The notes under the pieces are model-generated. The model saw nothing but the letters and a program-made list of their open reading frames with translations. It did no database searches and was not told the DNA's origin. A program made the position numbers and the translations under genes. A stretch of 64,000 nt of DNA from Planctomycetia bacterium (GTDB lineage Bacteria > Planctomycetota > Planctomycetia > Pirellulales > Thermoguttaceae), in assembly GCA_030527205.1 (NCBI GenBank), contig JAUNBG010000012.1, positions 19,623-83,622 on the forward strand. The letters are read 5' to 3'. Position 1 is the first letter of the stretch, and the number at the start of each line of letters is the position of its first letter. Positions 8,182 through 17,752 of this stretch are shown here, piece after piece.

Positions 8182-11100
8182 ATGAAAAAATCCTTTTTTC
8201 AACGTCTTTTCGATTCTTCGTTTTCCAAAAACGATCAGAACAAATCGCGTCGTCTTGTTCTGGAATCGTTGGAAAATCGAACAATGCTTAGCGCGACCTC
8301 TTGGGAAGGGTTTAATGACGCTGTTATTAACTCTTATCAGTCTTCCAGTTCGAGCGAATTCTCTTTCGACTTGCTTCGTTCGGTTGATTTATGTCAATTG
8401 GCCAAAGTCAATAATGACAACATGCCCGATTTGATTGCTTGGAATAAAGAGGCTCAAACAATTGACGTTTATCAAAATAACAATAATTCCTTTACGCTTT
8501 TGCAGTCGACAACATTTTCTTTGGCTTCCAATCATTACGGGGTTCAGCTTTCTGATGTTACAGGCGACGGGCTCGTCGATTTTGTTGTCGCTTATCAACC
8601 AACAACCAACCAGTCCATCCTAACCGTTGAAGTTTATCCAGGCCAGATTTCAGGAACTTTTGTTACAAGCGGTTCTTCAGTTAAAACATCTTCATTAAAC
8701 TTGACCAGTTTTCCCAATATAACGGACGCTTCTGTTTTTTTTGCGACTGATATTGACTTCCAAATCAATTCAGGAACAAGAGCTTTAACCGTTCATGTCG
8801 ACGGTTTATTGACCAGCGGAAGCACTCCTTCCTATTATACAGGAACAGCTCTCTTCTCGAATGACGGAAGCGGTTCTTTTAATGCTTCTGGAACACCGAT
8901 AACGTCTTCGACGTTTCCCTCCGGCGTTATTACAAAATCGTTATCCTGCGTTGCCGATATTAATCTCTATTCTTCCGGATCGTTGCAATCGACCCAATGG
9001 ATCGTTGAAAATAATACATCGACCAAAGAACTTGTCTTTTATAAAACAGATGGTTCAACAACGTCGTTTACAGCGCCGACTTTTGCCTATTCGGCGGCAA
9101 CGGAAATCAATGGGATCAGTTTGAATTCCATAAATTTGGAATGGTCCATTTCGCCAATGCAAAATGTCCTTGTTTCAGGCGGGACTTTATCCGACGGAAC
9201 CAAAGGGATTCTTGTTTCAACTTTGACGATTCTAAATCAAACCGTTCTTTCGGATAATGAATGGATTACGCTTTCTGAGCTTTCCATAATCAATAAACCC
9301 GCTGCTTTTGCTGATCTTAATGGCGATGAAACGCCGGAAATTTTTATTACCGATTCTCAAGGCATTTTGCCCTTAGTCGGTTCGGCCAAAACCGTTTCAT
9401 TTTCGATTACCGGTTCCTCGGTTCCTGTTTCGAGCTGCTCATTTACTCCAGCATCCCGAATCGTTTCAACGCCCAATTATCATAGCTCGACCATTGTCGA
9501 TCTTGATAATGACGGTTTAACCGATGTTCTCGCCGTTGGCAATCAAAGTATCTGGTTCCTTAAAGGCAAAGGAAATGGCGAATATGAGAAAGCTGTTGCC
9601 GTTTCAGCAGATTTTGCTGTTTCAACCAACAAAGCCGTTTTTGGCGATTTTAATGGCGACGGAAAAGTCGAAGTTGCCATAATGATGGGAACGAGTTCTT
9701 CGTCAATCGGAGGAACAGCCATTCAAATTTATGAATTGAATTCATCGACTTTCCAATTTGTCAGCCGTTATACAATAACATTGTCGGAAACGAATAATAT
9801 TATTCCAGCTCCCCAAAGTATGGTCGTCGGTCATTTTTCTCAAACCGCAAAAGATGAATTGGCTATTTTAGGTCAAGGAACCGGCAATTATCAATGCGTT
9901 CAGGTTTTTTCGCCTTATGATTCTTTTGCTGTTCCTGTCATAAAATATGATTTGGGGACAATGGGAGCAACTTCGATTGTTGCCGGAAAATTGTTTGATT
10001 CGCTTTATGACGATATCATAACGACCAATACAAATCAAGCAACGCTAACAATCCTTCAAAATACGAAACAGAAATCATTTTCATCGCAATCCATTTCTGT
10101 TAAAACGGAAAGTTTAACAATTGCGGAATCTCAACCTGTGTCCGTTGCAATCGGCGATATTAATAACGATACGAAAGCTGATATTGTTTTCCTGAACAAA
10201 AAATCTTCTTCTGTTGCTTATATTGGCTATTTCTTGCAAGATTCAACAGAGGGTTTTTCAAATGTTGCCGCAACGGTTAAAACATCGTCCAGTTATGTGA
10301 TCACAGGAACAACGCCTGTAACAATCAGTTTGAACTATTATAATGCTGATTCAATGCTCGATTTGATTGTTGCGCAATCCGCCTCGGAAAAGACAACTCT
10401 TTACGCTTATCTTGGAACAGGGGAAAGTTCTTATTATTTTGGAACGCGTCAAACTGTTGCCTCGCAAGTCGGAGTTCAACTGACAGTTTCGAGCGGTTTA
10501 GCTGCTGGGAAAATCAATACAGATTCTTCGAATGACATCGCCCTGGTTGGCGGAAAAGTTGTTGCTGCCCTGGTCAATCGTTCCGCATCGGGAGGCGTAA
10601 CGGGAAAAGTTCAATTTCTCTGCCAAAGCGCCAGTCAGACCGTTCAAAATTATGCCGACTCTGTCGAGAATTCTCGAACCTGGTTGGATGAATGGTCGAA
10701 TTTTTATATGGAAATTTGGGCAACAACCGAAACCAATGAGTCGATTTCTTCATTTAGTTGTTCCTTGAACTATAACAGCGGTTATTTTCTCGTTGATACC
10801 GATTCTGTTGTTGCTGGAAACGGTTTTTCAATAACATCCATTGATACATCAGTAAACGGAGTTGTTACGCTTTCTGGAACGTCGAGCGAAACTCATAGCG
10901 CCAATGAAATGATTCTTCTTGGACGTCTCTATTTTATTCCGAATATAAACGGCGGAATTAATGTTGAGGAAATGGTCGAATCTGGTCAAGCTTTTGCTGC
11001 TTTTGATCCAGGTTTTTCGGCCTCGACGACTTCTCTTCAATTAAATAACATCAATATCAAAACCGTCTTGTATCCCGATTCCAACGTTTTGCCGCTTTAT

Positions 11101-11727
11101 CCCGTTCAATTCGATGCCGATGACGATGGCGAAGTCACAATCGACGATTATTCGGTTTTTGCGCGTTTCTTATTTGAATCAATCAGCAATAGACCTCAGG
11201 CAACTATTTTTGATACGGATAACGACGGAGAGATTACAATTGACGATTATTCCGAATTTGTCAAAATGTATATTTCGGATATTTATGCCGGTTCTCAGGC
11301 AGACGCAATGAATGCGAAAGACCCGAGTCATTTTCTGCCGGTTTCGGCCAATAATTTGAGCGCCGGTTCAAATCAAACGGAAAATTTATCGATTTCTTTT
11401 GATGAAAATGATTCCTTCCCGATTTCTAACTTTGCGTCCAACGAGAGCAATCCCCTTTTGGCCGAATCAGAGAAATTTGTTGCGGAAAAGGCTCTTCAAA
11501 CCGTTTTTGATCATTTTGAGGAAGTTGCAACGGATTCCTCTTTAACCGAATTACAGCAAAGCGATCTTGATTCTGTTATCGATGATTTGTCAAAAACTGC
11601 TTCCGCAACCTTTTTTGATGACTCGGATGAGAGTTCAACAAGTTGGATATTTGAGATTATCGGTCAACAGGAAAACGAAGCGGATTCCGAAGCCAATGAA
11701 GACCTTCTTCTGACGGTTCAATTATAG
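8182..11727 (+). CDS. Exported FG-GAP / cohesin-like / dockerin protein
   Basis: An 1181-residue extracellular protein with a clear ribosome site ('aaggag' before the ATG). The N-terminus has a basic stretch and 'LESLENRTMLSA' (residues 28-38), the motif found at the start of many large planctomycete surface proteins. Residues 40-800 contain FG-GAP/VCBS-type propeller repeats with calcium loops such as 'DVTGDGLVD', 'DLDNDGLTD', 'GDFNGDGKVE' and 'GDINNDTKAD'. Residues about 833-955 resemble a cohesin domain. Two dockerin-type EF-like loops follow at about 976 ('DADDDGEVTIDDYSVF') and 1010 ('DTDNDGEITIDDYSEF'). The acidic tail has no motif that I recognise. The role is probably adhesion or surface scaffolding; no catalytic domain is seen. 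The gene stands alone. Confidence 0.85.
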   Translation: MKKSFFQRLFDSSFSKNDQNKSRRLVLESLENRTMLSATSWEGFNDAVINSYQSSSSSEFSFDLLRSVDLCQLAKVNNDNMPDLIAWNKEAQTIDVYQNNNNSFTLLQSTTFSLASNHYGVQLSDVTGDGLVDFVVAYQPTTNQSILTVEVYPGQISGTFVTSGSSVKTSSLNLTSFPNITDASVFFATDIDFQINSGTRALTVHVDGLLTSGSTPSYYTGTALFSNDGSGSFNASGTPITSSTFPSGVITKSLSCVADINLYSSGSLQSTQWIVENNTSTKELVFYKTDGSTTSFTAPTFAYSAATEINGISLNSINLEWSISPMQNVLVSGGTLSDGTKGILVSTLTILNQTVLSDNEWITLSELSIINKPAAFADLNGDETPEIFITDSQGILPLVGSAKTVSFSITGSSVPVSSCSFTPASRIVSTPNYHSSTIVDLDNDGLTDVLAVGNQSIWFLKGKGNGEYEKAVAVSADFAVSTNKAVFGDFNGDGKVEVAIMMGTSSSSIGGTAIQIYELNSSTFQFVSRYTITLSETNNIIPAPQSMVVGHFSQTAKDELAILGQGTGNYQCVQVFSPYDSFAVPVIKYDLGTMGATSIVAGKLFDSLYDDIITTNTNQATLTILQNTKQKSFSSQSISVKTESLTIAESQPVSVAIGDINNDTKADIVFLNKKSSSVAYIGYFLQDSTEGFSNVAATVKTSSSYVITGTTPVTISLNYYNADSMLDLIVAQSASEKTTLYAYLGTGESSYYFGTRQTVASQVGVQLTVSSGLAAGKINTDSSNDIALVGGKVVAALVNRSASGGVTGKVQFLCQSASQTVQNYADSVENSRTWLDEWSNFYMEIWATTETNESISSFSCSLNYNSGYFLVDTDSVVAGNGFSITSIDTSVNGVVTLSGTSSETHSANEMILLGRLYFIPNINGGINVEEMVESGQAFAAFDPGFSASTTSLQLNNINIKTVLYPDSNVLPLYPVQFDADDDGEVTIDDYSVFARFLFESISNRPQATIFDTDNDGEITIDDYSEFVKMYISDIYAGSQADAMNAKDPSHFLPVSANNLSAGSNQTENLSISFDENDSFPISNFASNESNPLLAESEKFVAEKALQTVFDHFEEVATDSSLTELQQSDLDSVIDDLSKTASATFFDDSDESSTSWIFEIIGQQENEADSEANEDLLLTVQL

Positions 11728-11754
11728 AAAGTATGAAGCGACAAAATCGTTTTT

Positions 11755-11804
11755 AATCTTGAGCGTCTTTCAAAATCCAATGAGTTCTGAAAACGCTCAA
11801 GATT
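11755..11804 (+). terminator. Strong hairpin after the dockerin gene
   Basis: A 12-bp inverted repeat, AATCTTGAGCGT and ACGCTCAAGATT, encloses a loop that also pairs in part (TTTCA/TGAAA). It lies 27 nt past the stop codon. No long T run follows, so it may be a terminator or a 3'-end stabilising structure. Confidence 0.6.
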
Positions 11805-11931
11805 TGTCATTAGTTTTGTTTTGCGAAACGATTTTGTGTTTTCGTTTCCTGCTCGAAATTTCTGACTTAAGAAATCAATGGCGAGTTCATTGAGCTTTGA
11901 ACCAAAATATTAGTTCGCCAATTCAACTGAT

Positions 11932-12951
11932 TCAAATAAGAGCCGTTGTTTCCGGATAATCATAAAGAATATTGAAATTTTGAACAGCCGCTCCGGAAGC
12001 TCCTTTAATCAGATTGTCGATGACGGAAATCGTTAAGACGCGGTCGCCAACAACCCTTGCTGTTATATGACATCGATTGGAATGCGTGACATCTTTCGTC
12101 GACGGAAGAGTTTCAACGATTTTAATAAAAGGCTCGTCCTGATAAAAAGAACGAAGAGCATCGAGGACATTTTCCTGCGTTAAACCGTTTTTTTTCATTC
12201 GAGAATAAGCCGTTGTTAAAATGCCGCGATCCATTGGCGTCAGATGCGGCGCAAAAATAATTTGGATCGATTGTCCGCTGATCGTTTCAACGACTTGTTC
12301 GATTTCCGGAACATGACGATGCGTTCCAACGCCATAAGCGGAAATGGATTCATTGCATTCAGGATAAAGATTCTTTAATGACGGTTTGCGGCCAGCTCCA
12401 GAAATACCGCTTTTCGAATCGATTATTATATCGGTTGGCTCGATGAGTCCCAATTTAACCAACGGCGAAAGCGGAAGAATCGCCGACGTTGAATAACAAC
12501 CGGGATTGGCAACCAAAGACGCCCCGCGAATCTCTTGACGAAAGAGTTCCGGCAAACCGTATGGGACTTTCCCGAGTTGACCGGCATCGGGATGTTCGAC
12601 TCCATACCATTTTTGGAAAACGGCGGCGGAATGAAGTCGATAATCTGCTCCGAAATCGATAACTTTCGCGTCCCCAGCTAAAAGAGTTGGCGCAACGGTC
12701 GCTGTTGCTGTATGCGGAAGACAACTGAAAACGCAATCGGCTCTTCGAGCGACCTCTTCCGCTGCAAGATTTTCGAGATTCAGGGAAAGTTGACCTGTCA
12801 ACGACGGATGAACCAAGTCAACCGGTTGCGTATTTTCCCGACTTGTCAATGCAACAATTTCCGCATTCGGATGACGCAACAGAAGTTTCATTAATTCCAG
12901 CGCTGTATAACCTGTTGCTCCTAAAATGGCTATTTTTGTCATTTCTTCCAT
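11932..12951 (-). CDS. argC: N-acetyl-gamma-glutamyl-phosphate reductase
   Basis: This enzyme reduces N-acetyl-glutamyl-5-phosphate to the semialdehyde with NADPH, the third step of arginine synthesis. The NADP-binding motif 'ILGATGYTALELMKLL' is at the N-terminus. The catalytic Cys152 sits in 'VANPGCYSTSAILPL', followed by 'DSKSGISGAGRKP' and the histidine-bearing 'YGVGTHRHVPEIEQ', both family signatures. 'FAPHLTPMDRGILTTAY' lies in the C-terminal part. The open frame extends upstream to 13026, but I chose 12951 because 'caggaaaa' precedes that ATG and the length (339 residues) matches the family; an ATG at 12942 is also possible. No other arg gene is adjacent. Confidence 0.95.
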   Translation of the reverse strand: MEEMTKIAILGATGYTALELMKLLLRHPNAEIVALTSRENTQPVDLVHPSLTGQLSLNLENLAAEEVARRADCVFSCLPHTATATVAPTLLAGDAKVIDFGADYRLHSAAVFQKWYGVEHPDAGQLGKVPYGLPELFRQEIRGASLVANPGCYSTSAILPLSPLVKLGLIEPTDIIIDSKSGISGAGRKPSLKNLYPECNESISAYGVGTHRHVPEIEQVVETISGQSIQIIFAPHLTPMDRGILTTAYSRMKKNGLTQENVLDALRSFYQDEPFIKIVETLPSTKDVTHSNRCHITARVVGDRVLTISVIDNLIKGASGAAVQNFNILYDYPETTALI

Positions 12952-13030
12952 TTTTCCTGATTTGCTTAAAGGGAATTTGTTTTGAGTTCTTTTGCGGATT
13001 ACAAAGTTTGACTTTATCAAATCCAAAAGG

Positions 13031-13066
13031 ACGACTGGCGTCAGTTTATCCTGAATTGCCAGTCGT
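13031..13066 (-). terminator. Hairpin after ileS
   Basis: Inverted repeat ACGACTGGC (13031-13039) and GCCAGTCGT (13058-13066), 66 nt past the ileS stop on the minus strand and before argC. On the minus strand 'cctttt' follows the stem, a weak T run. Confidence 0.5.
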
Positions 13067-13131
13067 TTTATCCTGATTTGCCTGCCGTTGTCGGATTTGC
13101 GAACACAAAAACGGATATTGGGGAATTGAGT

Positions 13132-16100
13132 TTACTTTTGTTGAATGGAAACTTTTAATTCTTCGCCCTCAATTTTTGCAGAAAAAGCTTCTGCATTTGG
13201 AAGCAAATGGGGAATGAATTCCGTTGTCAGCGTTTCGCCTTTAATATAATCAGAATATTGAGCGATTGCATTTTGAATTTTTGCGGAATCAGTCGCAATT
13301 CCAACCAGAATGCGATCTGTGTAATTGCAATTCATTTCCTTTCGGCGATCTTGAATCAAACGAATAATTTCTCGAGCTCTTCCTTCGGCAATGAGTTCGT
13401 CGGTCAACTCGGTTGAAAGAACGACAACGCAATTGGAACCTTGAGCGGCGGCGAACCCTTCTTTGGCCTGGAGTCGAATCTGGACTTCGTCGGCAAGGAG
13501 TTCAACGTCGGTTCCGTCGAGATTCAAGGCGATTTTATGGTTTTTCGACATTTCTGCCAAAAGGAGAGCTCCGTCCAGTTGGCCAAGCTTCGCTTTAACT
13601 TTGGGGAGATTTTTCCCAAGTTTGGGGCCTAACTTTTTAAAGTCAGGAAGAACGGAATAACTAATATATTGGTCCGCTTTATCAATAAAATGAATCGATT
13701 TGACATTAAGTTCCTCTTTCATCAGATCAATTTGCGGCAACAATTCATTTTTCTGCGAAATGTCAGCCAAAACGACTTCAACGGCTGAAAGCGGCTGTCG
13801 AACCTTGAGTTTGGCGCCCATTCGAGCATTTCGTCCTAAAGAGACAATTTCTCGAACGAGATTCATTCGCCGCGATAAATCCGAATCGATTGCCTCTTCC
13901 CTGGCAACTGGATAATCGCAAAGATGAACGCTCGGCAGGGCTTTAGTTTCAAAAGAACCAACGGCCAATTGAAGCCAAATTCGTTCGGCCAAATAAGGAA
14001 CAAAGGGAGCGATTAATTTGGCCAACGTTATCAGACATTCATAAAGCGTCCAATAGGCGTCTGATTTCGATTTTGATTCTTCCCCCGACCAAAAGCGATC
14101 TCGACTTCGGCGGACATACCAATTGGAAAGCGAATCGACAAATTCGGTTAATTTGACGCAAGCCATAAAATGATCATAATGATCCATTCGATCTGTAACC
14201 GTCAAGATCGTTTCGTTCAGTTCGCTTAAAATCCAGCGATCCAATTCGGCTCGTTCCGTAAAAGGACGATAAGGGGAAGACGCATTTGCTGCTGATTGAA
14301 AAACGTCGGGATTAATCATTCCGCCATCTTTCGCAAGAGCGGTTGAATCGACCAATTTTCCCGGGGCAAAATCATCTATTTTTCGATAAACATCAAAGAA
14401 AGAACAAACGTTCCAAAGTCGAATCATAAACTCGGGCATACTGTCGCGAATGGCCGATTCGCTGTATCGAATGGATGTCCAGGGCGTTTGGTTGGCGAAG
14501 AAATACCAACGAAGCGCATCGGCTCCATATTTATCGAATATTTCTCGCGGTTCCCGATAATTTCGAAGCGATTTTGACATTTTCTGGCCGTCCTCGCCAA
14601 GCATTAATCCAAGAACAATGCAATTTTTAAACGGATGCGGATACTCTTTTTGATCGGAAAAAAGGAGCGTACTGATTGCCAATTGAGAATAAAACCAACC
14701 CCGCGTCTGATCAATCGCTTCGCTTATAAAATCGGCAGGAAAGTTCGCTTTAAACTCTTCTTCTGATCCTTTTACATGCGGATAACCTGTCTGCGCAAAC
14801 GGCATTGACCCCGAATCGAACCAGCAGTCGATGACTTCGGGAACGCGTCGCATTCGTTTGCCCGGCGCTTTCGGCGATTCATAAGTTATCGCGTCGATAT
14901 AAGGTTTATGAACTTTCAAATGACTCCAAAGTTCCTCTTGATCTTGCGACCAAAGAGAACCGGCCTCGGATTTCGCTTTTGCATAAGCGGATTCCCAAAC
15001 TTCGGTTCCCTGAACATCTTGTTTGGCAAGAAGTTCGTCATAATTGCCGATCGATTCCATATAACCGGTCTCTTCGCAAACCCAAACGGGAAGCGGCGTT
15101 CCCCAAAATCGTTCTCGAGAAAGAGCCCAATCGACATTATTTTCCAGAAAGTTCCCAAAACGCCCATTTTGTATATGTTCCGGCATCCATTGAATCTTAC
15201 TGTTATTTTCGAGCATTTTCTCTTTGAATTGGGTCGTTCGAATGAACCAACTTCGACGCGGATATTGAATCAAAGGGTCTTTGGAAGCTCGCCAGCAGAA
15301 TGGATAATCATGAAGATATTGTTCTTGCAGAAAGAGAATTCCCCGATCTTTCAAATTTCGACAAATATCCTTATCGCATTCTTTAACCCAGCGTCCCTGA
15401 TAATCCGGAGCGTCTTCGGTAAAGCAACCATTGGGGGCAACAGCACAAATCAAATCCGGTCCTTGACCTTTTTCAAATCGAGCCTGTTCTTCGACAAGCA
15501 GATCAAAGTCGACTTCGCCAAACGCGGGCGCTTCATGAACAAGTCCCGTTCCTGACTCTGTTGTTACAAAAGAAGCAGGACAGACGCGCCAAGCTTGATA
15601 TTCCGTCTGACCATTTCGAAGTTTTCCCGTTTTTTGTCCTTCGTTTTTATAATAATAATCAAAAGGCGGTTGATAACGAAGACCAATCAAATCGCTCCCC
15701 AAAACTTTTTCGACAACGATTCCCTTTTTTTTCGCTTTGGCCATTATCGTATCGACCAGAGCCGAAGCGACAATAATTTTTCGTTCCTCAATATTTCCCT
15801 TGTCATCGGCAAGCGAAACGATCGAATATTCAAGCTCTGGATGAACCGCCGCAAATTGATTGCTCGGAAGCGTCCAGGGCGTTGTCGTCCAAACGAGAAG
15901 ATCAACATTTTCAAATCGGGACTCTTTTTGGTCATTGATCAATGGAAAACGAACAAAAACGCTTGGATCGGCAACCTGGCGATAGCCCTGCCCAACTTCT
16001 CCTGACGAAAGAGCTGTTCCTCCTTGCGCCCACCACCAAACGATTTTATGTCCTTGATAAAGCAAACCGCGATCAAAAAGCGTTTTAAGCGCCCACCAAA

Positions 16101-16626
16101 CGCTTTCGACGAACGATTTATGAAACGTTACATAAGCGTTATCCAAATTGATCCAGAAGCCAAGTCGTTCTGTCAATTCTTCCCATTGCTTTGTATAGCG
16201 AAAGACATTTTCGACGCAACGATGAACGAACGGTTCAATACCGAATTCCTGAATTTCTTCTTTGGAATGAATTCCAAGTTCCTTGCAAACTTCAACTTCA
16301 ACTGGCAGCCCATGCGTATCCCAACCCGCTTTTCGTTCGCAGAGAAATCCTTTCATTGTTTTATAGCGAGGATAAAGGTCTTTGATCGAACGGGTCAAAC
16401 AATGTCCCGGATGCGGCAGTCCATTGGCTGTCGGAGGTCCTTCATAAAAAACGAACATTCCCTGATTTTTGGCTCGACGTTTTTCCAATGAGCGTTCATA
16501 TATAGAATGGTTTCGCCAATATTGAATGATTTTTTCTTCATTCTGAGGAAAATTGGCGCTTCCGCTTTGTTGATTGTCATTCGACAAAAGAAGATCAGGA
16601 GTTTCTGCTGTTTTTGAAGTTGTCAT
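13132..16626 (-). CDS. ileS: Isoleucyl-tRNA synthetase, long form
   Basis: A class I synthetase of 1164 residues that charges tRNA-Ile. The HIGH-type motif reads 'GLPHPGH' (about residue 70) and the KMSKS loop is '[12 protein letters not shown]' (about residue 681). The CP1 editing domain is present with '[13 protein letters not shown]' and '[15 protein letters not shown]'. '[11 protein letters not shown]' and '[14 protein letters not shown]' are classical IleRS blocks. The C-terminal 200 residues ('[27 protein letters not shown]') match the longer, eukaryote-like IleRS form; the protein is about 220 residues longer than the E. coli enzyme. This suggests the second IleRS type, which is often mupirocin-insensitive, though that is inference. 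It reads as a single unit upstream of argC. Confidence 0.97.
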   Translation of the reverse strand: MTTSKTAETPDLLLSNDNQQSGSANFPQNEEKIIQYWRNHSIYERSLEKRRAKNQGMFVFYEGPPTANGLPHPGHCLTRSIKDLYPRYKTMKGFLCERKAGWDTHGLPVEVEVCKELGIHSKEEIQEFGIEPFVHRCVENVFRYTKQWEELTERLGFWINLDNAYVTFHKSFVESVWWALKTLFDRGLLYQGHKIVWWWAQGGTALSSGEVGQGYRQVADPSVFVRFPLINDQKESRFENVDLLVWTTTPWTLPSNQFAAVHPELEYSIVSLADDKGNIEERKIIVASALVDTIMAKAKKKGIVVEKVLGSDLIGLRYQPPFDYYYKNEGQKTGKLRNGQTEYQAWRVCPASFVTTESGTGLVHEAPAFGEVDFDLLVEEQARFEKGQGPDLICAVAPNGCFTEDAPDYQGRWVKECDKDICRNLKDRGILFLQEQYLHDYPFCWRASKDPLIQYPRRSWFIRTTQFKEKMLENNSKIQWMPEHIQNGRFGNFLENNVDWALSRERFWGTPLPVWVCEETGYMESIGNYDELLAKQDVQGTEVWESAYAKAKSEAGSLWSQDQEELWSHLKVHKPYIDAITYESPKAPGKRMRRVPEVIDCWFDSGSMPFAQTGYPHVKGSEEEFKANFPADFISEAIDQTRGWFYSQLAISTLLFSDQKEYPHPFKNCIVLGLMLGEDGQKMSKSLRNYREPREIFDKYGADALRWYFFANQTPWTSIRYSESAIRDSMPEFMIRLWNVCSFFDVYRKIDDFAPGKLVDSTALAKDGGMINPDVFQSAANASSPYRPFTERAELDRWILSELNETILTVTDRMDHYDHFMACVKLTEFVDSLSNWYVRRSRDRFWSGEESKSKSDAYWTLYECLITLAKLIAPFVPYLAERIWLQLAVGSFETKALPSVHLCDYPVAREEAIDSDLSRRMNLVREIVSLGRNARMGAKLKVRQPLSAVEVVLADISQKNELLPQIDLMKEELNVKSIHFIDKADQYISYSVLPDFKKLGPKLGKNLPKVKAKLGQLDGALLLAEMSKNHKIALNLDGTDVELLADEVQIRLQAKEGFAAAQGSNCVVVLSTELTDELIAEGRAREIIRLIQDRRKEMNCNYTDRILVGIATDSAKIQNAIAQYSDYIKGETLTTEFIPHLLPNAEAFSAKIEGEELKVSIQQK

Positions 16627-16874
16627 ATCGAACTCGTTATAATTTGATCGCGATGATTTTAAAAACGATAGAAATTTTCATTATAACAGAATTGAAATTT
16701 TAAAACAGCCGGGGCAGAACGCTTCTTGAGCTTCATTTCGAGTTAAAAAAACGTTGACCAAGAAAAAAGTTGGGAATCGTTGATCGTTTTGATTTTATTG
16801 CGGATTAATCTAAAAAGAGTTTAAATTAATCCCTTTTCAATCCAAGACCAAACAGGCAAACCGCAGCTGTTATC

Positions 16875-16907
16875 AACGGACATTGATTTGAGAGACAATG
16901 TCCGTTT
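16875..16907 (-). terminator. Perfect hairpin downstream of the prepilin/lipoprotein unit
   Basis: AACGGACATTG and CAATGTCCGTT form an 11-bp stem around a 10-nt loop. A 'tttt' run lies on the plus-strand side only. It may end transcripts from either side; the spacer 16627-17128 otherwise holds repeat R1 copy D and no gene. Confidence 0.5.
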
Positions 16908-16944
16908 TAATTGAATCTTGATGTCCGAAATCAAATTGTATAAC

Positions 16945-17075
16945 AGGAAGTTCTAAAAACCCCCTTGGAACGCGAACGTCCCGTCCATATCCGATCCAAA
17001 ACAGGCCTGAACCCCGAACGTCCCGTCCGCAAGTCGTCCCGTCCGCAAGTTGTCCCGACTCTTTGTAAAAACCAA
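16945..17075. repeat. Dispersed inverted-repeat element R1, copy D (expanded core)
   Basis: The left end 'aggaagttctaaaaacc' is followed by the core 'ggaacgcgaacgtcccgtcc'. The core piece is then repeated: 'gaacgtcccgtcc' at about 17018, 'gtcgtcccgtccgcaag' next, and a shorter third piece. The copy is inverted relative to copies A-C and its right end is degenerate. This micro-repeat is an expansion inside the element. Confidence 0.7.
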
Positions 17076-17128
17076 CCGACCTCTATTATAACATTCACAA
17101 AAAACGGGAAACATCAATATTACGAATA

Positions 17129-17632
17129 TTAATATTGAGAGACATCAACATCAAGAGTTGTTTCTCCGGAAACGCTGACTTTGAGCGATGAAGAATCTTT
17201 TTTCGTCAACGCAACCGGAATTATTTTCTCCATCTTTGCGATTTCAGCGTCTCGTTTTTTGTTATAATCGTCAATTTCAGATCGTTCCATATTTTCCATT
17301 TCTTCGACGGTCAAACGGGCCATTGACGGTTCGGGGTCTTTTTTGAGCGTTACAACGAACTCTCCCTGCGGCGCTCCTTCTTTGGAAAAATTGGCAAAGG
17401 TTGTTTGAACAACGCATTTTCCTGTTGCATCTGTTTTTCCGCCGACGATTGTACTGCTCATGGGCGTCGCCGGATAAAGCGCAACTTCAACGTCGGCAAT
17501 TGGAGTTCCCCCATTTGTTACATTTACAATACAGGGCGAAACGCTCGGAAAACCGCTCGGTTTGCCTGAACAGCCGACAAGAAGAACAACGCTCAGCAAA
17601 AGAGCGATTCCCAATAAAAGTTTATGTTGCAT
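17129..17632 (-). CDS. Lipoprotein with carboxypeptidase-regulatory-like domain
   Basis: A 167-residue exported lipoprotein. The signal 'MQHKLLLGIALLLSVVLLVGC' places the lipidated Cys at residue 21. The rest starts with 'VNVTNGGTPIADVEVALYP' and 'GGKTDATGKCVVQTTF', the pattern of a transthyretin/carboxypeptidase-regulatory-like beta-sandwich. A short charged helix ('LTVEEMENMERSEIDDYNKK') follows. The open frame extends to 17725, but the ATG at 17632 has 'caggaaaac' just upstream and puts the signal peptide at the N-terminus. It lies directly after the DUF1559 prepilin gene, an arrangement repeated at 61.6-63.1 kb, which suggests the two act together at the cell surface. The exact role is not known. 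Confidence 0.8.
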   Translation of the reverse strand: MQHKLLLGIALLLSVVLLVGCSGKPSGFPSVSPCIVNVTNGGTPIADVEVALYPATPMSSTIVGGKTDATGKCVVQTTFANFSKEGAPQGEFVVTLKKDPEPSMARLTVEEMENMERSEIDDYNKKRDAEIAKMEKIIPVALTKKDSSSLKVSVSGETTLDVDVSQY

Positions 17633-17661
17633 TTTGTTTTCCTGAAATAAAGTTATTTTTG

Positions 17662-17718
17662 AAAAAAAACGTCTTCGCAGAACGTTTTCCTGAGAGAAAA
17701 GCATTTCACAAAGACGTT
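17662..17718 (-). terminator. Intercistronic terminator/attenuator between prepilin and lipoprotein
   Basis: On the minus strand AACGTCTT pairs with AAGACGTT and is followed directly by a run of eight T (the A run at 17662-17669). It sits between the DUF1559 stop (17753) and the lipoprotein start (17632), so it could end most transcripts after the prepilin and lower lipoprotein output. Confidence 0.55.
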
Positions 17719-17752
17719 TCAACATTGAAAAATCAAACGATTTGACACAAAA

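Noticed and set aside
14908..15555. 215-codon plus-strand open frame
   Set aside because: It is antisense to ileS, has no ribosome site and no protein-family features; a shadow frame.
16980..17060. Short direct repeats 'gtcccgtccgcaagt' looking like the start of a CRISPR array
   Set aside because: Units are adjacent, of uneven length and without spacers; they are an internal expansion of repeat R1 copy D.
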